The notes under the pieces: model-generated
The model's input: the letters and a program-made list of their open reading frames with translations, nothing else
Told to the model about the DNA's origin: nothing
Databases searched by the model: none
Program-made: the position numbers and the translations under genes
NCBI RefSeq assembly: GCF_003858395.1
Contig: NZ_QWEV01000005.1
Coordinates: forward strand, 558,001 to 622,000
Direction of reading: 5' to 3'
DNA length: 64,000 bases
DNA from: Acidipila sp. EB88
Lineage (GTDB): Bacteria > Acidobacteriota > Terriglobia > Terriglobales > Acidobacteriaceae
Shown here: positions 8,514-17,410 of the stretch, piece after piece
How positions within the stretch are numbered: position 1 is the first letter of the stretch
Layout of the letters: every line of letters begins with the position of its first letter

Positions 8514-10163
8514 TTGCCTAAAGCTTCACAGGAGCGTGCAGCGCCGAGGCGCACCGGCCCGGCGTCTGCCCTCCAGCTTCTCCTGATCTGGGCGTTTGTA
8601 TCCGCGGTGCTTGTTTTTGCGCATGCTTCCCTGCTGCGCCTCCCCTACTACTGGGACGAAGCCGGTTACTACATCCCCGCCGCGTACGACTTCTTCCGCA
8701 CCGGCACGCTGATCCCCTTCTCGACCCTCACCAATGCACACCCGCCTGGATTGTCGCTGTACCTGGCAGCAGCGTGGAAGCTGTTTGGCTTCGCTCCCCT
8801 GGTCACGCGGGTCGCGATGTGCCTGGCAGCCGCAACGGCCCTCGTCGCGGTGTACCGGATCGTACTCGACGCGCTTGAAAGCCACACTGCCGCCGCTGCC
8901 GTGACACTGCTTACCGCGGCCTACCCCGTCTGGTTTACACAAAGCAGCCTGGCACACGCCGACACACTCGCCGCAGCCGCCACGCTGTGGGGGCTCCGCT
9001 TTGCCTGCAGTGGTGCGGCGTCGCAGCGATCCGTACGATCCATACGGCGGTCAGTATGGGCTGCGGCCCTCTGTTTCACCCTTGCCGGGCTCACCAAGGA
9101 GATCGCCATCGGCACGCCCCTGGCGCTTGCCTCCTGGGAGTTGATCGGCCTCCTGCGTCGAAGTGTGCGTAGCAGGCCACTCGTTTGGCCGCGGATCGAG
9201 CGGGCTTTCGCGTTGATGACGCCGGTGCTGCCGCTGGCCACCTGGTTTGCCTACCACCGGTGGCGTACGGGCTTCATGTTCGGCAACCCGGAATACCTCC
9301 GCTACAACGCGAGCGCCACGCTTTCGGGGACGCGCATCCTGCTGGCGCTGGCACATCGCGTGCTGCACCTCACGGCGCACCTCAACCTGTTTGTTCCGGT
9401 GGCCGTTGCACTCGGCAGCTTGCTGCTGCCCGTGCTTCCGATGCGCGGCCGCCTGCATCGGGACCTGCTGCTTCAGCTCTGGGTTGTGATCGTCGCCAAT
9501 GCACTGCTGTTCTCTGTGTTGGGCGGCGCGCTGCTCACGCGGTACCTGCTGCCTGTGTACCCGCTGGTGCTGCTGCTCGCGTTTTCAGCGGTGTACGCAC
9601 GCTTCCGCCACTGGGCCTGGTTCGTCGTGCTCGGCACCGCTGCCTTCGTTGGCGGCCTCATGCTGCCACCTCCCTACCGCGTCGCTCCCGAGGACACGTT
9701 GAGCTACCGGGATGCCATCGTGCTCGAGCAGGAGGCGATCGCCGTGGTCGAGACGAGCTATCCGCACAGCACGGTGCTGTCCGCCTGGCCCGTCACCGAT
9801 GGGCTGCGCAAGCCGGAGCTTGGCTATGTCCATGCGCCGGTCGCCGTGGTGCCTATCGATAACTTCTCGCTGCCGGCGCTGCAGGCCCTGGTGGTGGCAG
9901 GCCCCCGAGGCGAGCGCCAGTCGTATTCGACCGCGATCGTGTTTTCGACCAAGTACGCGCCGCCCGGGCTGAGCCTCTCGCTGGGCCGCTGGGGCGAGCA
10001 ACAGGAAGAACGGTACTTCGCCCTGCACCACGACCTCGACGCCCAAAGCGTCGCCCAGTTGCTGGGTGGCTCCGTGGTGTGGCAGCAGCATCGCGGTGGC
10101 CTCTGGGCTTCGGTGCTGCGTTTTGACCACCCCCAGCTGACCCGCCTCGCGCCCCTCTTATAA
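8514..10163 (+). CDS. GT-C-type membrane glycosyltransferase (GT39/ArnT-like)
   Basis: About 549 residues if it starts at TTG 8514; the same frame runs back inside the DUF3467 gene to 8439, which is less plausible. The protein is polytopic with roughly ten membrane helices. The first extracytoplasmic loop carries YYWDEAGYYIPAAYDFF with the Asp-Glu pair typical of GT-C enzymes, and NAHPPGLSLYL follows, as in ArnT/PMT-like transferases. Such enzymes move sugars from lipid-linked donors to acceptors on the periplasmic side. Donor and acceptor are unknown here. The start has no obvious ribosome site, so the first 10 to 30 residues are uncertain. Confidence 0.8.
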   Translation: MPKASQERAAPRRTGPASALQLLLIWAFVSAVLVFAHASLLRLPYYWDEAGYYIPAAYDFFRTGTLIPFSTLTNAHPPGLSLYLAAAWKLFGFAPLVTRVAMCLAAATALVAVYRIVLDALESHTAAAAVTLLTAAYPVWFTQSSLAHADTLAAAATLWGLRFACSGAASQRSVRSIRRSVWAAALCFTLAGLTKEIAIGTPLALASWELIGLLRRSVRSRPLVWPRIERAFALMTPVLPLATWFAYHRWRTGFMFGNPEYLRYNASATLSGTRILLALAHRVLHLTAHLNLFVPVAVALGSLLLPVLPMRGRLHRDLLLQLWVVIVANALLFSVLGGALLTRYLLPVYPLVLLLAFSAVYARFRHWAWFVVLGTAAFVGGLMLPPPYRVAPEDTLSYRDAIVLEQEAIAVVETSYPHSTVLSAWPVTDGLRKPELGYVHAPVAVVPIDNFSLPALQALVVAGPRGERQSYSTAIVFSTKYAPPGLSLSLGRWGEQQEERYFALHHDLDAQSVAQLLGGSVVWQQHRGGLWASVLRFDHPQLTRLAPLL

Positions 10164-10164
10164 T
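10137..10164 (+). promoter_or_regulatory. Probable sigma70-type promoter for the TPR/NfeD/slipin genes
   Basis: CTGACC (10137-10142), 16 bp spacer, and a perfect TATAAT (10159-10164) overlapping the stop codon of the upstream gene. It lies about 47 bp before the next coding start. Inferred from sequence match only. Confidence 0.45.
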
Positions 10165-10198
10165 CAGGAGCGAGCCGGCCACCCCAGTCGCGGCTTGC

Positions 10199-10204
10199 AA
10201 GGAG
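10199..10204 (+). promoter_or_regulatory. Shine-Dalgarno AAGGAG serving a CTG start
   Basis: AAGGAG is followed 6 nt later by CTG 10211. An in-frame TAA at 10205-10207 rules out any start further upstream, and the next in-frame ATG (10346) would discard a complete signal peptide. Confidence 0.75.
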
Positions 10205-10210
10205 TAAGCC

Positions 10211-11905
10211 CTGCCGCGTTTCGCACCGACGCCCGTTCTGCTTCCGCTGCTGCTCGCTGTTTCCGGGCTGGCTGCATCCACACTGCACGCCCAGCAGACC
10301 AGCGGCGCGCCCGAACCCTCCTCCGCAGGACGCCCGCAGCCGGGCATGGCCACCGCTGAATCAGCCCAGGCGCATGGCGAACTGCTGTTGACGCTTCCCT
10401 TTGAAAATGTAGGCACAGTCGCCAGCGTCGACTGGATCGGCGCAGCCTTTCCGGAGATCCTGAACCGGCGCTTCGCCGCCGCAGGCTTTTTGCCGATCAG
10501 CCGAAACGACCGCGCCTACGCTTTCGACCACCTCGGCCTTCCGCCCGACTTCCAGCCGACCCATGCGAGCACGCTTCGCCTTGCGCAGACGCTGGACGCA
10601 GACTCCGTTTTGCTCGGCACCTACCAGGTGGATGGCACACGCATCACAGCCACCGTGCGCGTGCTGGACATGGCCGACCTGCGCGAAGGCGCCCCACTGG
10701 TCGAGTCGGCCGACCTGAGCCGGCTGCCTGACGTGATCAATGCGCTGGCCTGGCGGGTGGTGCGGCAGCTCGACCCCACGTACCCGGTGGCCGAAGAAAC
10801 CTTTGTCGCCGCCGACAGCAAACTCCGGCTCGACGCGTTTGAAGACTATGTGCGCGGACTGGTGCAGGGTTCGCCCGAAGACCGCCTGCGTCGTTTGCGC
10901 GATGCGGTGCGCCTCGACCCCACTTACGGACCAGCCTGGCTGGCGCTGGGCGATGCAAGCTTTGCCGCGCAGGACTACGAGGGCGCGGCGACCGCCTACG
11001 GCCATCTCACTCGCAACGATCCCGATGCGCTGCAGGCGGACTTTCATCGCGGGCTCGCATACTTCTACACCGGCAAATACCTCCCTGCCGAAGACGCCTT
11101 TGCTTTTGTGAGCACGCGCCTGCCCTTGCCCGAGGTCGTCAACAACCAGGGAGTTGCCAGCGCCCGACGCGGCAAGGATGGGGCACCGCTGTTTCAGCAG
11201 GCGATCGCGGGCGACCCCAAGGACGCGGACTACCACTTCAACCTGGCGCTCGCCTATGCCAGGCGAAGTGACGCGGCAAACGCGCAGAAAGAAGCACAAA
11301 CCGCGCTGCAGCTTCGTCCCTCCGATTCGGAGATCCAGACCTTCAACAACAACCTGCGCAACCCCGGCTTTTTGCCACCTGCCACGCCGCCGGGCAGCCA
11401 GCCTGCAAGTGCAACTCCCGCGGCTACCAACCTGCCGCTTGAGCGCATCAAGCGCTCCTACGACGAGGCAGCTTTTCGGCAGGCCGCCTTTGAGCTGGAG
11501 CAGATGGAGACCCTGCGCGCGGCAACCCAGCCGCCGGCCAAGCAGGTCACCGCGCTGCTGGCGGAGGGCAATCGCTATCTGAACGCCGGGCTGCTGGTGG
11601 AGAGTGAGCGCGAGTACAACCGCGCGATCGCCGTGGATCCGCAGTCGGCCGATGCGTACTGCGGGCTGGCGCGTGTGCGCGAACGTACCGGCGACCACGA
11701 TGCTGCCGCGCAGCTCGCCAAACGCTCACTGCAACTGCACGACAATGCGGCCGCGCACGTGGTGCTGGCTCGCCTTGCCCTGGCAGCGAACCAGGTGCCG
11801 GTTGCTGCGACGGAGCTTGCGTCCGCCCTTCGCCTCGATGCCAACAACGCCGAAGCGCGCGGTCTGCGACCGGCGATCACTGCGCGTGGCGGGCAGGTGC
11901 AGTAG
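10211..11905 (+). CDS. Secreted TPR protein with TolB/FlgO-like N-terminal domain, CTG start
   Basis: 564 residues from CTG 10211. This start is preferred over ATG 10346 because it follows AAGGAG at 6 nt and gives a good signal peptide (PVLLPLLLAVSGLAASTLHAQQ). The mature N-terminus, LLTLPFENVGTVASVDWIGAAF and a later DSVLLGTYQVDGTRI segment, resembles the TolB-N/FlgO/CsgG-like fold. From about residue 190 onward there are TPR-type helical repeats (YGPAWLALGDASFAAQDY, YHFNLALAYARRSDAANA, ADAYCGLARVRERTGDHDAA). Probably a periplasmic scaffold. The stop overlaps the NfeD start by one base (TAGTG), indicating one operon with the membrane protease and slipin. Function is not known. Confidence 0.85.
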   Translation: MPRFAPTPVLLPLLLAVSGLAASTLHAQQTSGAPEPSSAGRPQPGMATAESAQAHGELLLTLPFENVGTVASVDWIGAAFPEILNRRFAAAGFLPISRNDRAYAFDHLGLPPDFQPTHASTLRLAQTLDADSVLLGTYQVDGTRITATVRVLDMADLREGAPLVESADLSRLPDVINALAWRVVRQLDPTYPVAEETFVAADSKLRLDAFEDYVRGLVQGSPEDRLRRLRDAVRLDPTYGPAWLALGDASFAAQDYEGAATAYGHLTRNDPDALQADFHRGLAYFYTGKYLPAEDAFAFVSTRLPLPEVVNNQGVASARRGKDGAPLFQQAIAGDPKDADYHFNLALAYARRSDAANAQKEAQTALQLRPSDSEIQTFNNNLRNPGFLPPATPPGSQPASATPAATNLPLERIKRSYDEAAFRQAAFELEQMETLRAATQPPAKQVTALLAEGNRYLNAGLLVESEREYNRAIAVDPQSADAYCGLARVRERTGDHDAAAQLAKRSLQLHDNAAAHVVLARLALAANQVPVAATELASALRLDANNAEARGLRPAITARGGQVQ

Positions 11906-13371
11906 TGCTGCAGGCGGCTCATACCTTGTGGACGCGGCTGCGCGCGCGCGTTGCTGCTGCGACGTGGATGGACGCACGGACGAACACCTCGAGAAATGGC
12001 CACCTGTCCGCGCTGCATCTGTGGGTCTGCGGCGTCTTCCTGCTCCTGGGAGCACTCGTCACAGGAAGCCTTCTGGAACGGGCCCACGCCGCGGAATCGC
12101 TCCCTGCGGAACCCACCGTGTCGGTCATTCACCTGGACTCGACGATCCAGCCCGTCAGCGCCTGGTACCTGGATCGCACGCTCAACGAGGCCGCGGCCGC
12201 GCACGCCAGTGCGGCGCTGATCCTGATGAACACCCCGGGCGGGCTGCTGGAATCCATGCGCGTCATGGTGCACAGCATCCTGGCTTCACCAGTGCCCGTG
12301 ATCGTGTACGTCGCTCCTGCCGGCAGCCGTGCCGGGTCCGCTGGATTTTTCCTGCTGGAAGCCGCCGACGTGGCAGCGATGGCGCCGGGAACCAATGCGG
12401 GCGCCGCCCACCCGATCATCGAAGGCGCAAAGCTCGATCCCATCCTGAAGCAGAAGCTCGAGAATGACGCGACCGCCTTTCTGCGCTCGTTCGTCGCAAT
12501 GCGGAAGCGCAATCTCGCCGCCGGCCAGGATGCCGTGGTGAACTCGAAGTCCTACTCCGAGAGCGAGGCGATGCAACTGGGCCTGCTGACGCTTGTCTCT
12601 CCAGACGTACCTTCGCTGCTGCGCTCGCTGGACGGGCAGAGCGTCACGCGCCCGGACGGACGCGTGGTGGTGCTGCATCTGCGCAACGCGCGGCTGGTCG
12701 ACGCACTCCCCTCGATACGGGAACGCATCCTGGGCAAACTCACCGATCCCAATCTCGCGTTGCTGCTGCTGGTAGGCGGCGTGCTGCTGGTGTATCTCGA
12801 GTTCAACGTACCGGGCACCATCATCCCGGGCGCGGTGGGCACGCTGATGGTGATGACGGCACTGTTCGCGCTCAACCTGCTGCCGCTCAGCTACACCGCG
12901 GTGATGCTACTTGTCGCGGCACTGGTGCTGCTGCTGCTCGAGATCAAAGTACCCAGCCACGGCATCCTCGCCATGACGGGGGTGGCATGCCTGGTGGTCG
13001 GGATGCTCACGCTGGTGCAGGGCCCCGTGCCGGAGCTGCGCGTACGCGTGGCCACGGCGCTCGGCGTCGGCACCGGCTTTGGGCTGATCACGACCATGCT
13101 GGTGCGCATCGCCCTGCGCGCGCGGCGCAACAAGGTGCTCACGGGTCCCTCGTCCATGGTCGGGGCCGTCGCCGTGGTCCAGAACGGCTTCGACGAAGCG
13201 ACCCGCGCCCTCGGCGCTGCTGCCGTTCACCCGGAGACCCGGTTCCGGGGCCAGGTGCTGGTACGTGGCGAGATCTGGCTCGGCGAGAGTGCTGTTCCGG
13301 TCCCGGTCGGCACCCGTCTTCGGGTTGCCGCCGTGCGCGGGCTCACCCTGGTTGTCGAACCGATGACATAG
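11905..13371 (+). CDS. NfeD-type membrane serine protease (ClpP-class, long form)
   Basis: 488 residues from GTG 11905. An N-terminal signal/anchor (residues about 38-62) precedes a ClpP/crotonase-type serine protease domain. That domain carries LILMNTPGGLLESM, the nucleophile region AGSRAGSAGFF (Ser145) and a candidate lysine general base at Lys184 in LKQKLEND, the Ser-Lys dyad arrangement known from archaeal 1510-N. Four to five membrane helices follow (about 255-385), then the C-terminal NfeD OB-fold with SSMVGAVAVV and FRGQVLVRGEIW. In this family the protease acts with a stomatin/slipin protein, and the next gene is exactly that. Role is membrane protein quality control by family analogy. 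Confidence 0.92.
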   Translation: MLQAAHTLWTRLRARVAAATWMDARTNTSRNGHLSALHLWVCGVFLLLGALVTGSLLERAHAAESLPAEPTVSVIHLDSTIQPVSAWYLDRTLNEAAAAHASAALILMNTPGGLLESMRVMVHSILASPVPVIVYVAPAGSRAGSAGFFLLEAADVAAMAPGTNAGAAHPIIEGAKLDPILKQKLENDATAFLRSFVAMRKRNLAAGQDAVVNSKSYSESEAMQLGLLTLVSPDVPSLLRSLDGQSVTRPDGRVVVLHLRNARLVDALPSIRERILGKLTDPNLALLLLVGGVLLVYLEFNVPGTIIPGAVGTLMVMTALFALNLLPLSYTAVMLLVAALVLLLLEIKVPSHGILAMTGVACLVVGMLTLVQGPVPELRVRVATALGVGTGFGLITTMLVRIALRARRNKVLTGPSSMVGAVAVVQNGFDEATRALGAAAVHPETRFRGQVLVRGEIWLGESAVPVPVGTRLRVAAVRGLTLVVEPMT

Positions 13372-13439
13372 CAGCGGGCCAGACCCGGCAGCGTACAGTA
13401 GCTGCGGTACACTTCTGTCGGAGCGAGAGGCCTCAACCC

Positions 13440-14234
13440 ATGAATATCTTTGCCATCGCCGCCCTGGTCATTGTCGGTTTCTATCTTTTCAGCTCGGTCA
13501 TCATCCTGCGCGAGTACGAGCGTGGCGTCATCTTCCGGCTGGGTCGAGCGCTGGTGCCGCCCAAGGGCCCGGGCCTGATCCTGGTGTTCCGCCCCTTCGA
13601 CCAGATCGTGCGTGTCTCGCTTCGCCAGGAGGTCCTGGAGGTTCCATCGCAGGATGTGATCACCCGCGACAACGTCACCCTCAAGGTGAATGCCGTGATC
13701 ACTCTCCGGGTGCTGGACCCCGCCAAGGCTGTGATTGAAGTAACGAATTACGTGTACCAGACCTCGCAGTTCGCGCAGACCACGCTGCGGTCAGTGCTGG
13801 GTGAGGTCGATCTGGATGGGCTGCTTTCGCACCGCGACGCGCTGAACCAGAGGATCCAGACGATCATCGACGGTCGCACCGAGCCGTGGGGCGTCAAGGT
13901 TGTCAGCGTCGAGGTCAAGCAGGTGGATCTGCCCGAGTCGATGCTGCGCGCCATGGCACGCCAGGCCGAGGCCGAGCGCGAGAAACGCTCCAAGATCATC
14001 AATGCCGATGGCGAGTTTGAAGCAGCGCAGCGGCTCGTGGATGCCGCCAGGCTGCTGGCGGAGCAGCCCACCACCATGCAGCTGCGCTACCTGCAGACCT
14101 TGCGAGATATCGGTGCGGAAAAGAACACCACCATCATCTTCCCGCTGCCGATTGAAATGCTCTCGCTGCTGCAGCGAACCGTCACCGCGGTGACCGGCGC
14201 TGCCGCGCCGCCGCCGGAGGAGAAGCAGGGATGA
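13440..14234 (+). CDS. Slipin (stomatin-like SPFH/band-7 protein)
   Basis: 264 residues from ATG 13440; the same frame is open upstream but that part lies antisense or out of frame to nfeD. A single N-terminal membrane hairpin (NIFAIAALVIVGFYLFSSVI) is followed by the SPFH core: REYERGVIFRLGR, GPGLILVFRPFDQIVRVSLRQ, VPSQDVITRDNVTLKVNAVI, and the coiled-coil part with AMARQAEAEREKRSKIINADGE. Slipins form ring-like oligomers on the cytoplasmic membrane and are the natural partners and substrates of NfeD proteases. The stop codon overlaps the next ATG (ATGA), so translation is probably coupled. Confidence 0.95.
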   Translation: MNIFAIAALVIVGFYLFSSVIILREYERGVIFRLGRALVPPKGPGLILVFRPFDQIVRVSLRQEVLEVPSQDVITRDNVTLKVNAVITLRVLDPAKAVIEVTNYVYQTSQFAQTTLRSVLGEVDLDGLLSHRDALNQRIQTIIDGRTEPWGVKVVSVEVKQVDLPESMLRAMARQAEAEREKRSKIINADGEFEAAQRLVDAARLLAEQPTTMQLRYLQTLRDIGAEKNTTIIFPLPIEMLSLLQRTVTAVTGAAAPPPEEKQG

Positions 14235-14746
14235 GGCAGGCGCTGGAGCATGAGCACACCCTTCTGGAAGACGAGGCGCCACGCAACGACCTTGTGCTCG
14301 GCGCTCCAGCCCTGCTGGGAATCTTTTTCGCTCTGGCGCTGATCTGCGCGGTTTGCTTCGGCTTCGGCTATAGCTCGGCGCGTACGGTGCACATGCCCTT
14401 GCAGGCAGGCGCAGGGACCGCTTCCCTGCCGACGGTGCCGACGCCTGAAAGCCGGAGTGCTGCGGCTGCGGCCAGCAGCATTCCGGACGACGATACGCAG
14501 GATGGCACAGACAATGCCAGCAACGCTTCCATGGGCAGCGGTGGAAATGCTCCAAGGACCACGCCGGGCAGCTCTACGCTGGGCGCCACACCTCCGTCCA
14601 CAGCCGCAAAGCCCACACCGGGCACAGCCTCGACACAGCAGGAGTACTGGCCCCCAGTGACACCGCGCAGGCAGGGGCGGCACCGAGAAGTACCTCGCCG
14701 CAACAAGCGCTGTCGCGCGCTGCCCGGCCGGGCGCGGGTTCGTTGA
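14231..14746 (+). pseudogene. SPOR-domain membrane protein, N-terminal part (frameshifted)
   Basis: The reading starts at ATG 14231 overlapping the slipin stop. It has one membrane helix near residues 24-48 (APALLGIFFALALICAVCFGFGY) followed by a low-complexity Ser/Thr/Ala/Pro linker. After EYWPP the frame turns arginine-rich and stops at 14746. In the -1 frame the linker continues naturally (PSDTAQAGAAP and on) into the SPOR domain of the next entry. One extra C in the CCCCC run at 14651-14655 would restore a single 287-residue protein. It is unclear whether this is a real mutation, a sequencing error or a programmed shift. Confidence 0.7.
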
Positions 14747-15093
14747 GTGAAGCACCAAGCATGGGCAGCGCAGACGCAAAGCCTTTCGGCGTGGCAGCAT
14801 CAATCCCTGCAAGAAGGCCCCCGGCTGCTCCGGCGGTCGAGGCTGAGCCAACTCCCGTAGCCCAAGGCCCGGTGGTGAACCTGATGGTGCAGATCGCGGC
14901 GGTCAGCCATGCGGCCGATGCTCAGACCCTGTCGTCGGCATTGCGTCATGACGGCTTTGCAGCCATGGTGCGCACAGCCACGGGCGATCCGTTCTTTCAT
15001 GTGCAGGTGGGTCCGTTCCACTCGGTGTCCGAGGCAAAGGCCATGCGGGCGCGACTGGCAGACAGCGGCTACAACGCCTTTATCAAGCCCTGA
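14743..15093 (+). pseudogene. SPOR-domain membrane protein, C-terminal part (frameshifted)
   Basis: This frame carries the rest of the linker and a C-terminal SPOR domain: NLMVQIAAVSHAADAQTLSSALRHDG, then FFHVQVGPFHSVSEAKAMRARLADSGYNAFI. SPOR domains bind peptidoglycan stripped of stem peptides, often at division septa. TTG 14743 is merely the first possible start in this frame and has no ribosome site; the linker is open well upstream of it, to about 14640. It is therefore the continuation of the protein begun at 14231. Convergent with plsC, with only 13 bp between them. Confidence 0.75.
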
Positions 15094-15106
15094 AGGCGCG
15101 ACGCGC

Positions 15107-15814
15107 CTAGCGGGCGGTCGCCGGGAGCGCCGAGGCAATCGCAGCGCGCACCGCGTCTTTCAAGGCGTCGCGATCTGCAAAGTCCCGCGGGTCCAGAGCC
15201 GCATGCACCACCACATCCACTGTGCCGCTTCGCAACCGGAACTTGCCTTTCGGCAGCAGCGCTGCTGTGCCGATCAGCGTCACCGGCACGACGGGTGCGC
15301 CGCACTCTTTTGCAAGGAAGAACGGGCCCTTCTTGAACGGCAGCAGCCGCCCATCGGGGGAGCGTGTGCCCTCGGCGAACACCGTCATGGAAATACCCGA
15401 CCGGATCACCTGTGAAGCCAGCATCAGGGAACGCTTGGCGTCTTCCACGCTGCCGGAGCGTGCCACCGCCACGAAGCCGGCCAGCCGCATGCCCCAGCCC
15501 AGCAGGGGAATCTTCAACAACTCCTGCTTGATCAACATCGCGGTTCGATGCGGCCGCAACACGGAGACCAGCAGCGGTGGATCGAGGTTGGAGGCGTGAT
15601 TGGAAAGAAAGATGCAGGCGGTGTCAGGAAGAGGCACATCGAAACGGACGCGGTACCGCACGCCTGCCGCGGCGAGCCCGCTGGTGGCGATCCACACGCC
15701 CCAACGGTAGAGCAGCGAAGCATCCCGGGTGAGCACGGTCCAGGGCAGAGCCACGAGCCCGACCGGGATCGCCAGCAGCACCCACACTCCCAGCAGCAGC
15801 AGGGCTCTCAGCAC
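15107..15814 (-). CDS. plsC: 1-acyl-sn-glycerol-3-phosphate acyltransferase
   Basis: 235 residues from GTG 15814, which follows the mpl stop with no gap. PlsC acylates lysophosphatidic acid to phosphatidic acid at the inner membrane. An N-terminal hydrophobic segment (residues 3-28) precedes the acyltransferase domain. Motif I is NHASNLDPP with the catalytic His73 and Asp78 (HX4D), motif III is FAEGTRS (Glu148-Arg151), and a VPVTLIG motif IV is present. Length is normal for the family. It is the last gene of the long minus-strand string beginning at about 24.5 kb. A paralogous acyltransferase with another lipid acceptor cannot be excluded. Confidence 0.9.
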   Translation of the reverse strand: MLRALLLLGVWVLLAIPVGLVALPWTVLTRDASLLYRWGVWIATSGLAAAGVRYRVRFDVPLPDTACIFLSNHASNLDPPLLVSVLRPHRTAMLIKQELLKIPLLGWGMRLAGFVAVARSGSVEDAKRSLMLASQVIRSGISMTVFAEGTRSPDGRLLPFKKGPFFLAKECGAPVVPVTLIGTAALLPKGKFRLRSGTVDVVVHAALDPRDFADRDALKDAVRAAIASALPATAR

Positions 15815-17278
15815 TTATTGCCGGCACAGCGCGGCGATGCGCGCAGGAAGCTTTTCGTAGATGCCATCGAAGCCGCCGTTTGAGAGGATTGCCACCACAT
15901 CGCCGGAGCCGAGTTCGGGCGCGATTGCGTCCACGATGTCATCGGCATGAGCGTACAGCGCGGCTTCATGCCCTTGCTCGGCAAGTGACACGATGAGCTG
16001 CTCCGGATGCAGACGCTCACCCTCCGGGATGGTCTCTGACTTGAACACGCCTGCGAGCACCACGCGATCCGCAAGCGAAAGGCTTTCGCACAACTCGCGC
16101 TCAAACACATTGCGGCGCAGCGTGTTGGAGCGTGGCTCAAGCACCGCCCACAAACGAGCCAGCGGATATGCGGCGCGGAGTGCACGCAACGTCTCGCGAA
16201 TCGCCGTCGGGTGATGCGCAAAGTCATCGATGATCGTAACGCCGTTCACCACTGCACGAATTTCCAGGCGGCGCTTTACGCTTTGAAACGTCTCGAGCGC
16301 CTCGACGATTGCTTCCACCGGCACGCCCTGCCCTGCAGCGAGTGCCGCAGCGGCAGTCGCGTTCAGTGCATTGTGTTCGCCGGCCATGGGCAGCCGCAAC
16401 GTGGCCCAGGGCTCGTCTCCACAGCTCAGCTTCCACTCGGAACGGCCTCCGTCGTGCGTCATCTCGCTCACACGCCAGTGGGCATCCTCGCCAAAGCCGT
16501 AGAACTCCACGGGGCAGAACGCGTTCGCCACGCAATCCCGCACATTGGGTGCGTTGTCGAACGCGATGATGCGGCCGCGGCGCGGTACAAGGTTGACCAG
16601 GCGCCGGAACGCGGTCTTCACGGCGTCCAGATCGCGATAAATGTCCGCGTGGTCGAACTCCACATGGGTCAGGATTAGCGCGTCCGGAAAGTAGTGCATG
16701 AACTTCGGACCCTTGTCGAAAAAGGCCGTGTCATACTCATCGCCCTCGATCAGGAAAGGCCTGCCGTCACGCAGCTGAAAGCTGGTGCCGAAGTTCTCCG
16801 CCACACCACCTATCAGGAACGAAGGCGCAAGCTCGGGCTGCGTGCGCGAGGCCACTTCGTAAATCCAGGCCAGCATGCTGGTGGTCGTGGTCTTGCCGTG
16901 CGTGCCCGAGACCACGAGCGACTCGTGTCCCACGACGAACTCTTCGCGCACCAGCTGCGCCATCGAAGTGAACGGAATGCGCTGATCAAGCACGTACTCA
17001 AGCTCGGCATTGCCGCGCGACAGGGCATTGCCGATAACCACAAGGTCAGGGCGCGGCTCGAGGTTGCGTTCGCCAAATGGTTCGGCCACCGGAATATTGA
17101 GCGACCGCAGAAGGTCGGACATCGGTGGGTATGCGGCCTGGTCGGAGCCGGTGACGCGGTGGCCTTTCAGCTGCAGCAGCCCGGCCAGCGATGCCATGGC
17201 CGTTCCGCAGATGCCGATGAGGTGGATGTGCTTGCGCTGATCTGCAGAGGTTTGTGGGGCGAGGGTCGCGGCGTCCAT
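15815..17278 (-). CDS. mpl: UDP-N-acetylmuramate:L-alanyl-gamma-D-glutamyl-meso-diaminopimelate ligase
   Basis: 487 residues from ATG 17278, which removes a 20-residue basic extension present when starting at ATG 17338. Mpl joins the recycled tripeptide L-Ala-D-Glu-mDAP to UDP-MurNAc, returning murein peptides to biosynthesis. Mur-ligase features are present: HIHLIGICGTAMASLAGLL at the N-terminal domain, P-loop GTHGKTTTTSM, the Mpl-type EGDEYDTAFFDKGPKF, HVEFDHADIYRDL, and C-terminal DDFAHHPTAIRET and EPRSNTLRRN. The LD-carboxypeptidase LdcA upstream makes exactly the tripeptide this enzyme uses, so the pair forms a recycling unit. High confidence. Confidence 0.96.
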   Translation of the reverse strand: MDAATLAPQTSADQRKHIHLIGICGTAMASLAGLLQLKGHRVTGSDQAAYPPMSDLLRSLNIPVAEPFGERNLEPRPDLVVIGNALSRGNAELEYVLDQRIPFTSMAQLVREEFVVGHESLVVSGTHGKTTTTSMLAWIYEVASRTQPELAPSFLIGGVAENFGTSFQLRDGRPFLIEGDEYDTAFFDKGPKFMHYFPDALILTHVEFDHADIYRDLDAVKTAFRRLVNLVPRRGRIIAFDNAPNVRDCVANAFCPVEFYGFGEDAHWRVSEMTHDGGRSEWKLSCGDEPWATLRLPMAGEHNALNATAAAALAAGQGVPVEAIVEALETFQSVKRRLEIRAVVNGVTIIDDFAHHPTAIRETLRALRAAYPLARLWAVLEPRSNTLRRNVFERELCESLSLADRVVLAGVFKSETIPEGERLHPEQLIVSLAEQGHEAALYAHADDIVDAIAPELGSGDVVAILSNGGFDGIYEKLPARIAALCRQ

Positions 17279-17410
17279 TGCTTGTGCCTTTAGCTTCGCA
17301 CATCCACCCTGTCGTCGCGTCTCGCCGGCCGTATGCATGAAAGGCGAACTGCAAACGGGAGTCCTCGTTGATACCCCCGCACCTGCCTGCGGGCCGCCGG
17401 GCGGCCCGGC

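Noticed and set aside
15094..15110. AGGCGC/GCGCCT mini-hairpin between the SPOR gene and plsC
   Set aside because: Six-base stem with a three-base loop and no T run; too weak to call.
17390..17408. GC-rich inverted repeat CGGGCCG/CGGCCCG after ldcA as a terminator
   Set aside because: Short stem, no T run, and the next gene mpl is likely in the same transcript; left unannotated.
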